Shown: positions 23,927-33,209 of the stretch, in pieces
How positions within the stretch are numbered: the first letter of the stretch is position 1
How the letters are laid out: every line of letters starts with the position of its first letter
DNA from: Smittium mucronatum
Taxonomy: Eukaryota; Kickxellomycota; Harpellomycetes; Harpellales; Legeriomycetaceae
Reading direction: 5' to 3'
Assembly (NCBI GenBank): GCA_001953115.1
Contig: LSSL01000486.1
Location: 1-40,835 of the forward strand
Length of the DNA: 40,835 nt
Program-made: the position numbers and the translations under genes
Notes under the pieces: generated by a model
The model's database searches: none
What the model was told of the DNA's origin: nothing
Seen by the model: the letters and a program-made list of their open reading frames with translations, nothing else

Positions 23927-25875
23927 TTTTTTTAATAGTATTAATCTTTTTGGTCACATCTCGCGGAAAATTTAAAATATGATCTTTATTTATAAACCTG
24001 AAACTTTCATTATTGTAAAATATTAAACAAAAATGCATTTTATTATCAAAAAATTTGAATTTCTAGGGAATTTTTTTTCATTTAATAGCATATAAAAACA
24101 AAAAATGTAGAGTTTTTTTGTTTTAAATTGTAAAAAAAAAGATTTTTTTTTTGAAAATAAATCCCTTGCAAAAAAAATATGCTAATAAAATTCCGAATTT
24201 TTATTTATTTTATATTTGTTGCTATTTAATGGTTATATATCAAAATCAATTTAGATAATATTTTTTTTAAAAAAAAAATCCTTTCAGAATTTAAAAAAAC
24301 ATGATTCCATTAAATTTTTTTTAAATAAATAATTACCACCCACATATGACTTACTATATATATTTTAAATGGCTATTTTATAAAAATAAAATCCAATTTA
24401 GCATCTAAATATTTTTAAATTTAGAATAGACTCCTAACGAGCTTTTAATATTTCGGTGATTGAGGCTCTAGTATCTTATTTATTTATTTATTAATGAAGA
24501 CGAGGCTTCTCAATAATAAATATTTCGAAGGTTAAAAAAATTCTAAAAGTGTATCCTTAGTAAATTATCTTATTTATATAAAGGGGGTTTTTAAAAAATT
24601 GAAATTTATTTTAAATATGAAGATAGTAAAATAATAAATCGATTTAGTTCCAAATAAAAAATAAGTTTTCGAAAATAACAGCTTAGATATTATAATGAAA
24701 AAAGAGAGATATAAGGTTGGTTTGAGAATAGAATATGAAAGAATATGAAACCAGTTAATATAATTTATTTTCCTTGATAAAATAGTACTAAAATGTTTTT
24801 TTATCTGAAAATCTCTTTTGCAAATAGTTAAAATGAGGATGTATTTTTTTTTCTCTCTTAATAGTTTTTCATTTTAAAAATTTTCCTAAAATTTACTGGC
24901 CTTGTATAACGTTTTCTAATATTTTAAATTGCGTTATAAACTTTTTAGTTTTAATTTTAATCATCAAAAAATAAATTTTGTTAATTTTTTATTTTGAAAG
25001 AATATAATATTTACTTTTACTGAATATAAATTTCATTCAATTAAAATTAATTTTTTAAAAATATATTCTCATGTAAACTATTTACTATCAATTACTTTCC
25101 ATCTCCCATTTTAAATTTAAATTTAAATAATTATGCCAAATAATGAACTCTCAGTGTCGATTTAACAATCGAATCATATTACTGCTTTATTTTTTCGAAT
25201 CATAGAATTTTTATATTTTGAAATTTGCGTATAATTTCAATAAATTTTTTTTGAAACTATTGTATTATTTTTTTAAACCAAAACCAATCATATTTTTTGT
25301 ATTAATTTCAGTTTATATTTCAATATTTCGTTCTATGTGTGTGATCTTTTATGATTTTTATAGTAGTTTTCATTCTTTTTATTAATCAATCAAAAATAAA
25401 AAGTAGCCGATATAATGTAAATAATTTTTTTAAAAAAATAAAGTTGGATTACTTGATTTTGATTTTTATTTTTTATCAATATTATTGCAAAATTTTCTTT
25501 CCTAAATTTTTATTTGAAGATACTTTTTTGATATAATACAACACGATCTACATTATACCTGATTTTTATTATCATCCCATTAAATCGAAATTTTGCTTTT
25601 CCATACGAATCTCGTTTAATATTTTTTATTTATATAATTTTCAAACTATATATTCTATATTTCTAAAATTTTAATAGAGATATTTATTCGAAATCAACAA
25701 TATATTTTCTTTTTCTTTTTCTAGAATTTTTATTTTTGAAAAAAAATTTCTCCGATTTCGGCAGCTCCTGATTGTTGTTTTTAATCAACTGGAGTATTCA
25801 CTCACCAATTCTCGTTGTAAAATGATACATCTATTATTATTAATTATTTTTGATTTTATTATTTTTGTATCTTTT

Positions 25876-25908
25876 CATCCACCATCCACCATCCACCATC
25901 CACCATCC
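25876..25908. repeat. 7-base minisatellite CATCCAC x 4.7
   Basis: CATCCAC is repeated perfectly four times with a partial fifth copy, followed by a T-rich run. On the minus strand it reads as a GGTGGAT-type G-rich repeat. There are no spacers, so it is not a CRISPR array, and it does not match the common TTAGGG telomere unit. Confidence 0.9.
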
Positions 25909-26263
25909 CTTTTTTTTTTTCTAAATTAGGGCGGGTCAAAGCTTTTTTATAATTTTTTATTTCTATATGGGAGATTCTTTGATAAAGCAGAAAATTTACC
26001 TACGTCTATTTTTTATTTCAATTTTCGGGGTTATTGAATTAAATATAAAAAACTGACTGATATGAAAACAAAACAATAAAAATATATTTAGGCTCTAATT
26101 CTGAACGATTTGTCGATATATGGAGTCAATAAACTACCGATGGAAGTAATGGAAACACGTATCTTGCTTACCGAATAATCTCACATATACTAAAAGCGAG
26201 TTTTCGCTTGGTACAATTTGCTGATACTCTCTAGTATTTTTCCTTTGGTTTTCTTGAAATTAC

Positions 26264-26818
26264 GGGGGGGGGGGGGNNNNNNNNNNNNNNNNNNNNNNNN
26301 NNNNNNNNNNNNNNNNNNNNNNNNNNNNNNNNNNNNNNNNNNNNNNNNNNNNNNNNNNNNNNNNNNNNNNNNNNNNNNNNNNNNNNNNNNNNNNNNNNNN
26401 NNNNNNNNNNNNNNNNNNNNNNNNNNNNNNNNNNNNNNNNNNNNNNNNNNNNNNNNNNNNNNNNNNNNNNNNNNNNNNNNNNNNNNNNNNNNNNNNNNNN
26501 NNNNNNNNNNNNNNNNNNNNNNNNNNNNNNNNNNNNNNNNNNNNNNNNNNNNNNNNNNNNNNNNNNNNNNNNNNNNNNNNNNNNNNNNNNNNNNNNNNNN
26601 NNNNNNNNNNNNNNNNNNNNNNNNNNNNNNNNNNNNNNNNNNNNNNNNNNNNNNNNNNNNNNNNNNNNNNNNNNNNNNNNNNNNNNNNNNNNNNNNNNNN
26701 NNNNNNNNNNNNNNNNNNNNNNNNNNNNNNNNNNNNNNNNNNNNNNNNNNNNNNNNNNNNNNNNNNNNNNNNNNNNNNNNNNNNNNNNNNNNNNNNNNGG
26801 GGGGGGGGGGGGGGGGGG
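26264..26818. other. Assembly gap (N at 26277-26798) bounded by poly-G
   Basis: A 522-base run of N is flanked on the left by 13 G (26264-26276) and on the right by 20 G (26799-26818), both on the same strand. Either a long poly-G tract stopped assembly, or poly-G sequencing artefacts were carried into the contig ends. Any reading frame across this gap is meaningless. Confidence 0.95.
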
Positions 26819-27435
26819 TTATATAGCCAGTGATTGCAGTCAGAAAAGTGTAATCTAATGATTCAGAGCTCTATTTTGATAATAAACCTATTCTGCGCTA
26901 TCTTTATTGTCTATCTAGGCGACTTATATTTGGCTCCTTGTTACATTTTAAATATTTCTAGTTTTAAATTAAACCCGATTAAGTTTCAATTAAAATTTTT
27001 TACTTGATAATTGGTTTAAAGATACCTCATTTTTTTTAGTAAAAGCTCGCCATTTCATGACTTCGATTAAGTATTAGCCATTTATTAAGAAAATTAAGAG
27101 TACTTTTCGTAAATTCAGATATTGGATTAAGCAAATATTTCATAAAGATTTAATAATTTTTCTACAATTTGGACTCATAAAATCGGTTGAGTTCCATTTA
27201 ATCAACTGGCGGGATATCACATATTTAACATTAAAATAGTTAGCTTTTTCCAAATCAGTAATACATAGATTTAAGTTCCGAAATATTTGAAACCAATAGA
27301 GGATTAACTGAAAGATTATTTTTTAAAAAATCAAAATTTGAGACAGTGATGATTTGGACCTTTATTTTCCTTTTCAAATGCAAATCCCCAAGAAGATTTG
27401 AGTTATATTCATTCTCAGCGAGTCCAGCAATACAT

Positions 27436-27441
27436 CACGTG
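27436..27441. promoter_or_regulatory. CACGTG E-box
   Basis: This palindromic E-box is the core site of many fungal bHLH regulators. It lies about 1.3 kb before the BAR-PH start codon. Function is unproven, and a single hexamer is weak evidence. Confidence 0.25.
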
Positions 27442-27938
27442 AATGGACTGCTATCCGATTAATTGAACCGGTGTATTTTTTCCAACCAATAGAATTGAAG
27501 CACCCGAGAACAAATAATGGATATCTGAGAATCATATGAAACCAGCTGGTAATTCTATTGACAAAATTGTCACATTCAGTCTATCCGCTGTTTGACGACG
27601 CATATTACGTTAAAAGCGACTATTGATGGATTATATTTGCACGATTTGCTGGATTTACAACTCAAATAAACCTCTTCTTGGAACGTTTCAGAAATCTTAA
27701 AGACCTCGCTGTTATTTATCATAAATCGCGCTAGGATTTTGCTCTGCAGAAATAAAGTAACACGGTTTTGAACAAGGTAGCCTTATATATCTCAATGAGC
27801 TTTGCATTTGTTCAATATTTCCCTTCCGAAACCCTACAAAACATGAGGTTTTGGCGCTGAAAAGACTTGGAATCTAACTAGTCAAATTCAAGCCCAAACG
27901 ACATTAAATTAAAGTATATGTAATTCAGCCACGCACTG

Positions 27939-28089
27939 TATAAAAGAGGCGCGGAAATTAGATTGCTCAAACGAGGCAAATAAGTAAATTGCCACAATGA
28001 ATGGGCTGTTAATTCCATCTGTTTGCAAAGGAAATCAACTCGTCTCCCAAAGGGCAAAGGGAGGCTATTGGCGAATTCTAACACCATAA
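27939..28089 (+). other. TATA-like box followed by a 30-codon ORF
   Basis: TATAAAAG at 27939-27946 is followed 51 bases later by an ATG (27997) in the context GCCACAATGA, a good eukaryotic start context. It opens a 30-codon frame (MNGLLIPSVCKGNQLVSQ and onward) that ends at 28089. It could be a first exon, an upstream ORF in a long leader of the BAR-PH gene, or chance. The encoded peptide is not recognised. Confidence 0.2.
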
Positions 28090-28313
28090 ATCATCTTCGC
28101 CCAATGGTCAAGAAATAGAGCTGTTTTGTGATTGGAGTGCTGTTACGACACTTTAACTTTATTTTCTATTAATTGTAAGATTGTTTAAAAAATACACTCG
28201 TTTCCTTTTCTGAAACACAAAAGGGGAAAACAAACTATTATTTCTCTTTATGGACACAAGTTTTAAATTTCCATTGGATTTAATGGCCCATTTACAAGTA
28301 AAAACAAGCCAAT
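28067..28313. promoter_or_regulatory. Cluster of five CCAAT/ATTGG boxes
   Basis: ATTGG at 28067 and CCAAT at 28101, then ATTGG at 28131 and 28273 and CCAAT at 28309, fall within about 250 bases, some 450-700 bases before the BAR-PH start codon. CCAAT boxes bind the HAP/NF-Y complex in fungi. The cluster suggests a promoter, most simply that of the BAR-PH gene. The short motif means chance copies are possible. Confidence 0.35.
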
Positions 28314-28655
28314 AGCATAAAACAAACCAAAGAAAAACAACACTTTCACGATTTAGTTGGTTCGGGCCATAGACCATTCTTGTGCTGTGTCCAAAAAAGG
28401 CTCACTTCCGATCTCTAAACTCGATAGGTACAAATCATGATGCTCTATAATATATTACCAAATAATACAAACATCGAGTTTGCTCTTTTAGTGTTGTGTA
28501 GAAAATGAGATTTCCAATATTATGGCCACTAAAAAGGTTATCTAATGTTCTTTCAGTCGCCTTATCTACAAATTCCAATCCCTAAATCACGGTACCTATT
28601 TTAGCTTATAATCCTTTTTTAACTAAAAGTATCCCTGGAATTCTAAATTATCCTT

Positions 28656-28667
28656 TATAATATAAAT
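28656..28667 (+). promoter_or_regulatory. Candidate TATA element of the BAR-PH gene
   Basis: TATAATATAAAT lies about 100 bases before the start codon at 28767, a suitable distance for a fungal core promoter. The composition of the region makes such strings common, so support is modest. Confidence 0.3.
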
Positions 28668-28766
28668 CATTTGGTAAATTTCCAAATAGACCAGCAGTTT
28701 ATACCCTGTTTGCTATTTCTGAATAACCAACATATATTTTTCTTTCTTATTGAAGCTCTATCAAAA

Positions 28767-30506
28767 ATGAAATTCCCATCAATTAAATCCAAATCCAAAA
28801 GTCCTGCCAACCCTTCCACTCCTGTTTTTGAAAACACCAATCCCTTCGACGATGAAGAAGGTTTGATATATTTCTTATAAACGCTAATTTCTTTCGGTTT
28901 ATATGATTAAAATTATCTGTCTTATTTGTGACTATCTTAAAATCTGTTTAATAAAAATTCGCCATATCATAACACGCCTTTTTTTAACTCTATTATCATT
29001 CCTGGAAATCAATGTGCCGCTTGGTTTTTATCGGAATAAAATTTCATTCCTCTCTTTGGTTCAGAATTTAAACCAAAAAATCTAGATGCCGAAAGGACAC
29101 CTTCTCATAATCCTTTTGAAGACAATAAGCCGTATTCCTCTGCCCCTCCACCCGAAAGCCATCATTTCAGTACTCTCGGTCGCAATCCAACAATAAATTC
29201 TTCGTTCGGTCGATTCTCTGCTAGTCCCGCCGTCCCCTCCGGATCTGCAATCGTTCATAATAACGCTACTACCTTAAACAAAAAGGGTGTAGCCGTTGCT
29301 GCCAACGTCGGTTCCGGAGATGATAATGACCTTATAATCATGCGCTTACAAGCCTGGAAACACATCGTAAAAGCACTCTCTGCTTTCTTCAGTGCTCAGG
29401 CCGATTATGCCATCGCCCAGACCAAATCTATACCTAAACTTGACTCTAATTTGGAGCTTAAGCTGACTGACTCCCAATTCTTTCTTGACAATGGAAATTC
29501 TGGTGTCTTGGATGTAGTCAATGGTGTTAAATTGATGAACAAATCCCTTGTTGATAGATTGGCTGGTTTCTCTAACTTTTTGTCAACTGAGATGGTTTTG
29601 CAACTCCAGGGTCTCAGAACTGATATAAAGAATGAAGTCAAGTCTTATTCTGATAATGTGTCTACCCCTGTATCAAACATCAATAAGGTCCAAAAGGATA
29701 TCGATGAACAGACTGATAAGTTATCTAAATCTGTAGAATCATATTCAAAACAACAGTTCAAAAATGACCCATGGCTTATCAACCAAGGTACCTTATTTAT
29801 ATTCTATGTCCTTCCCTCTGCTTGTGATCTATAATATTTTTTCCTTCATTTAGTTATCATAAAATATCTGAAGAAACGCGTTATTGCTGATGATGTCTTT
29901 TACAGGCTTATGCAATCTGAAATAGCTAGACTTGGTACCCTTGATCAATCACTGAGTGACCGCTTCTCGAAAATCATTTTGTCATATACCAACTACTCTA
30001 CAATAAATATCATCCCCAATGATCTTGCCGCTACAAATTTCTTGAACACTTTATCAAACTTTGATACAAATCAGGAGTGGTCAAGCTTCATTGAGAGCTA
30101 TGGCTCTGCTTTGGCTTCTCCAATGGGAAGGTCTGCAGAAAACTCTTATGATACGATAGACTACCCCCATAAGGGCAGCACCTACGTGTCTGAGATCAAA
30201 CGTGGCTCGGCTGAACGCGAAAAGGGATTAATCAAATCATTCACTCGCGTATTCCTCGTTCTCACCAATCTCGGTTACCTGCACAGCTTCAGCAACGAAA
30301 ATCAAGTCGATGAGGCTAACCCCGACGTTTCCCTCCTCATCACCAAGGCTTCTCTCGAAATCGGCCACAGCAATACTATAACTTTAAAGATTCCTTCCGG
30401 CTACCCCGGCAAAGGAACTCAGACTATTAGGTTCCGAGATTCTTCTGATATGGACAATTGGGTTTCCCTCATCAAATCTAAAATGGATGCCGTACCTGAG
30501 TCTTAG
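28767..30506 (+). CDS. SLM1/SLM2-like BAR-PH membrane protein, 3 exons
   Basis: This is probably a plasma-membrane protein of the Slm type, which in yeast binds PI(4,5)P2 and works with eisosomes and TORC2. Exons are 28767-28860, 29065-29787 and 29854-30506, giving 489 residues. The second acceptor could instead be TAG at 29085, which stays in frame and removes 7 residues; the pyrimidine-rich TTCAG at 29064 looks stronger. The N-terminus is Ser/Pro-rich with two NPF motifs (25-27 and 47-49) set in acidic residues. Residues about 118-330 are helical and BAR-like, with DPWLINQ near 266-272 resembling the Slm DPYL region. Residues about 379-482 form a PH domain, with the typical late Trp at 475. 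Codons favour C at the third position much more than in neighbouring genes. The BAR-PH architecture is well supported; the assignment to Slm rather than another fungal BAR-PH group is inference. Confidence 0.8.
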
Positions 30507-30654
30507 ATCTCCTCCATCTTTCACATCTCCTATTATTAAATTATCAACCCCTGCCTTCAGGCTAAAAATCTAGCTTTCCTTACATTTTTTATAAAATCTT
30601 AATCGATATTACTTTTATAGCTTTTATTTTATTAAAAAGTTAACCTTTAATCCA

Positions 30655-30660
30655 ATAAAT
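30655..30660 (+). terminator. Candidate polyadenylation signal of the BAR-PH gene
   Basis: AATAAA, part of CCAATAAATAAAATTC, lies about 150 bases after the BAR-PH stop. That spacing is similar to the signals proposed for COQ8 and MED27. Confidence 0.35.
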
Positions 30661-30767
30661 AAAATTCGAAAGCGCAAAAGTTAAGACTAAGAAAGTTTGA
30701 AAAAAAAGTATAAAATTCTTTAACGATTTTTAAAAACCTGATCTCTCCTCCTCTCCATTTATTATTA

Positions 30768-30773
30768 AATTGC
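30768..30773 (-). terminator. Candidate polyadenylation signal of the ZRT3-like gene
   Basis: TTTATT on the plus strand reads AATAAA in the direction of the transporter gene, about 145 bases past its stop codon. The similar spacing in the other genes gives mild support. Confidence 0.35.
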
Positions 30774-30917
30774 AATTACTAATATAGATACAGAAAACAA
30801 ATGGATATTCTAGAGTCGATAGCTACCAATTAAGCCCAATCCCTTTTTCCAAAAAAAAGGGGAAAAAAAGAGGTGAGGGAGGACGATAAGAACGGTGGTG
30901 AAAACGGGAATAGATTC

Positions 30918-33209
30918 TCAATGAAAGATCATTCCACCGAATGCAGAAAGAACAAGAGTTACTACAAAGGATGACACTACCACATCACCTTTTGGGTTAT
31001 AAAAAAGCGCTGTTGGAAGCATCCCACTCAATGAAACTATTAACATCATTCCAGCTGTAAATCCGAAATTCGTTCCAAATATTAAGTTCCAGCGATCTCC
31101 GAAATCGCCGTCGCCCAGATCTGGATGCATTTCCCCGGCTATGGTACCAAATAGTGACAATACAGATGGATCATCCGGTCGAGGTAGATACTGAGATATG
31201 ATTTGTCCCAGCCCAGCTCCCAGTACTGGAGGCAGCACTCCAAGGACCAAAGCAATCGACAGAGTTTTTATACGAGATCGGGTACTCAAGTATATGGGGA
31301 GAGAAAGCATCAGTCCCTCAGGGAAATTGTGAAAGAAAAGTGAAATTGAAACCCAGGCGCCAAGTCTAAGAGACGATTTTCCAGAAAGGAATAAAACTAG
31401 TCCCTCAGGAAATTTATGAATTGCAATAGCTACTGCAGTCTTTATCCCATTTGAAATCAGTTGTCTATCAATACTTATTACTCCACCAACCGGCTCTTCG
31501 TGGAAATGTATATGATGGTGGTGTTCATGTCCATGTCCATGATTATGATTATGATTATGAGACTGACTAGAGAGATTATGACTGTGATCGTGGTCGTGAT
31601 CATGACCGTGTTCGTATTCGTCGCTGTGTATATGACTATGTCCAAGACTGTGACGAGTCTGTGTCAATAATAAATGGCTCTGTTCGTCTATTTTGCTATT
31701 TGGTGGAATTGGGATTACGTGTTCATGACTACAAATAATATGTAAGTGATCCATCTTGGATCCTTTTTTTACGGCCCCAGATTTACCAATTTTTGACCTT
31801 TTCTTAGGTCCATCTATATCTTGATCCCCATGTTTATCATGAAGTTTGGAAATGTGAACACCTTTTTCATGACTATGAATATCGACTTTAGATGGAGAAG
31901 ATATTTTATATTCCTCCAATGAGCCGTATCCATTTAAGTTTTTTAAATCAATAACAGGTTCAAAAGAGTTTACGTTTAAGGATACTGATTTAGAATTGTT
32001 TAATGTATTATGATTACTGCAAGTTGGCGTGCAGCTATCCAGTTTTGATAAGTCATCATTTAAAGGGGAAAAGCCTATAGAAGAATCACCAGGAGACTTA
32101 GAATCTGTTTCTAAACAGTCAGAATCAGAACAAATAATAATCTCTTCAAGGTTTTTTGTTTCCAAACAATTATCAGGGCTATTGCAATCCTCTACAGGCT
32201 TTGTATTTAAAATCATTGCACAGGTTTCATCTTCGCAATGCTCAGGAAAATCATCTGAATTTTTTTGTTCATTCGTTAATAAGTAAGAAAGACTAGAATC
32301 CGGGGGAATAAGAGTATGACCATGAGAAATTCCCTTGGGTTCAGACGATTTTTTTATCCTAACACATGCCTTAATACTAGGGCGGCTGGATCTTGAGTGA
32401 ATAAAATCTCCCGGAGGACATGTTTTTGATAATGTCGAGGAAGAAAAGTCCAAAGAATTGGAATGTTTTCTCTTCTTAATTATATCTTCGCCGTCTTTTA
32501 TGTCAGCTATTATTTCTATGTCACATTGGTCCTTTGGGATACCATTAGAATCATCAAAGCTAAAAGCAGAATTCTCAGTTTCCTGTGTATCATGGGAATC
32601 CAGTTGAGAGACAGGGTCATCCAACGGAGTCACATTTTCATGTACATGTATATGACCATGAGCACAAATCTGGGTACTATCAGATCTTTCAAGGCCAAAA
32701 AGATATACGAAGAAAGAAGATAGGATATTATTTCCGTACATTCCAGCCAAGATGGATAACAAAGCGAATAAATTAGGATTTTTTCCTATTAAATGGATAT
32801 CCTTGACCCTTGAGAAAGCTAGAACGGATTCATTTAAAAGGACGAATATGGATGTATATGCCTAAAATAAAATCAGAAAGCTGGTAAAAGAAGTAAAAAA
32901 ATAGTAGATATAAAAAGTAAGTTTATAAAAAAATCGAAGTTACCATTATGGCACTAGCTCCTGAAAAACATATAGACAAAAATGTATGTGATTTTAGAAG
33001 ACTGAATCGTTTCGAAAATCCAATATAGTGTAAAAATTGGTCGATATATAGAACCGAAGCTAAAAATCGAGCAAGAAAATGGTTTAAAGTAAAAATCAAT
33101 GTAATTTACAGTAAAAGATATTAATACCACCCATAGCCGTAGCTGCCGCAGATGCTAAAACGTAAATCCAAATCTCGGAATCATTTGCATCTTGAGAGCC
33201 TTTAATCAT
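30918..33209 (-). CDS. ZIP-family zinc transporter, Zrt3-like, 3 exons
   Basis: This ZIP (SLC39) transporter most resembles yeast Zrt3, which exports zinc from the vacuole to the cytosol. Exons on the minus strand are 33209-33128, 33059-32944 and 32861-30918, giving 713 residues. The first donor could be three bases earlier. An in-frame TAA directly precedes the ATG. Membrane segments lie near 12-32, 50-78 and 93-123. A very long cytosolic-type loop (about 125-525) is acidic and Ser-rich, with His clusters at about 132-140, 393-410 and a dense one at 470-520. The ZIP core follows: HKFPEG (H548, E552) and HNFPEG (H577, E581) form the metal site, then GMMLIVSLSGMLP and a last membrane helix ending in GGMIFH. 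Yeast Zrt3 is about 500 residues, so the extra length is mostly the loop. The family is certain; vacuolar location is inferred from similarity. Confidence 0.88.

Larger units (their letters stand above)
14737..26276. other. Gene desert, extremely AT-rich
   Basis: About 11.5 kb holds no supportable gene on either strand. The longest frames (for example 22071-22325 and 17537-17734) are strings of Ile, Lys, Asn, Phe and Leu without motifs. The first 1.5 kb is somewhat less AT-rich than the rest and presumably includes the WDTC1-like promoter. Sequence features are simple repeats (listed separately), two AT hairpins, a G-rich tract at 19122-19142 and a 7-base tandem repeat at 25876-25908. I saw no transposon ends, reverse transcriptase or transposase remnants. 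Confidence 0.65.
26819..28766. other. Less AT-rich noncoding block upstream of the BAR-PH gene
   Basis: From about 27300 to 28500 the sequence is visibly less AT-rich than the desert before it, yet no long frame or exon chain is found on either strand. It contains a CACGTG at 27436-27441, several CCAAT/ATTGG boxes, a TATAAAAG at 27939-27946 and a short ORF after it (27997-28089). I interpret most of it as a promoter and leader region, possibly with remnants of an older gene. Confidence 0.5.
30507..30917. other. Convergent intergenic region BAR-PH / ZRT3-like
   Basis: Both neighbouring genes end here. AATAAA (+) occurs near 30655-30660, and TTTATT at 30768-30773 reads AATAAA on the minus strand, so the two 3' ends need not overlap. 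A purine-rich stretch (about 30856-30890) lies just beyond the ZRT3-like stop. Nothing else is seen. Confidence 0.5.

Noticed and set aside
17537..25536. Several 60-85 codon ORFs in the desert (for example 17537, 21269, 22071, 22825 and 25351)
   Set aside because: All consist of AT-rich codons with no conserved motif, good start context or exon partners.
25876..25908. CRISPR-like or telomere-like array
   Set aside because: The units are adjacent with no spacers, and the unit does not match the common TTAGGG telomere repeat. It is a simple minisatellite in a eukaryotic genome.
26218..26826. A 202-codon forward frame across the N gap
   Set aside because: Nearly all of it is undefined sequence plus poly-G; it has no biological meaning.
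31461..32723. Forward-strand frames opposite the zinc transporter, one rich in Met, Val and Ile
   Set aside because: They mirror the His-rich loop codons on the opposite strand and have no independent support.
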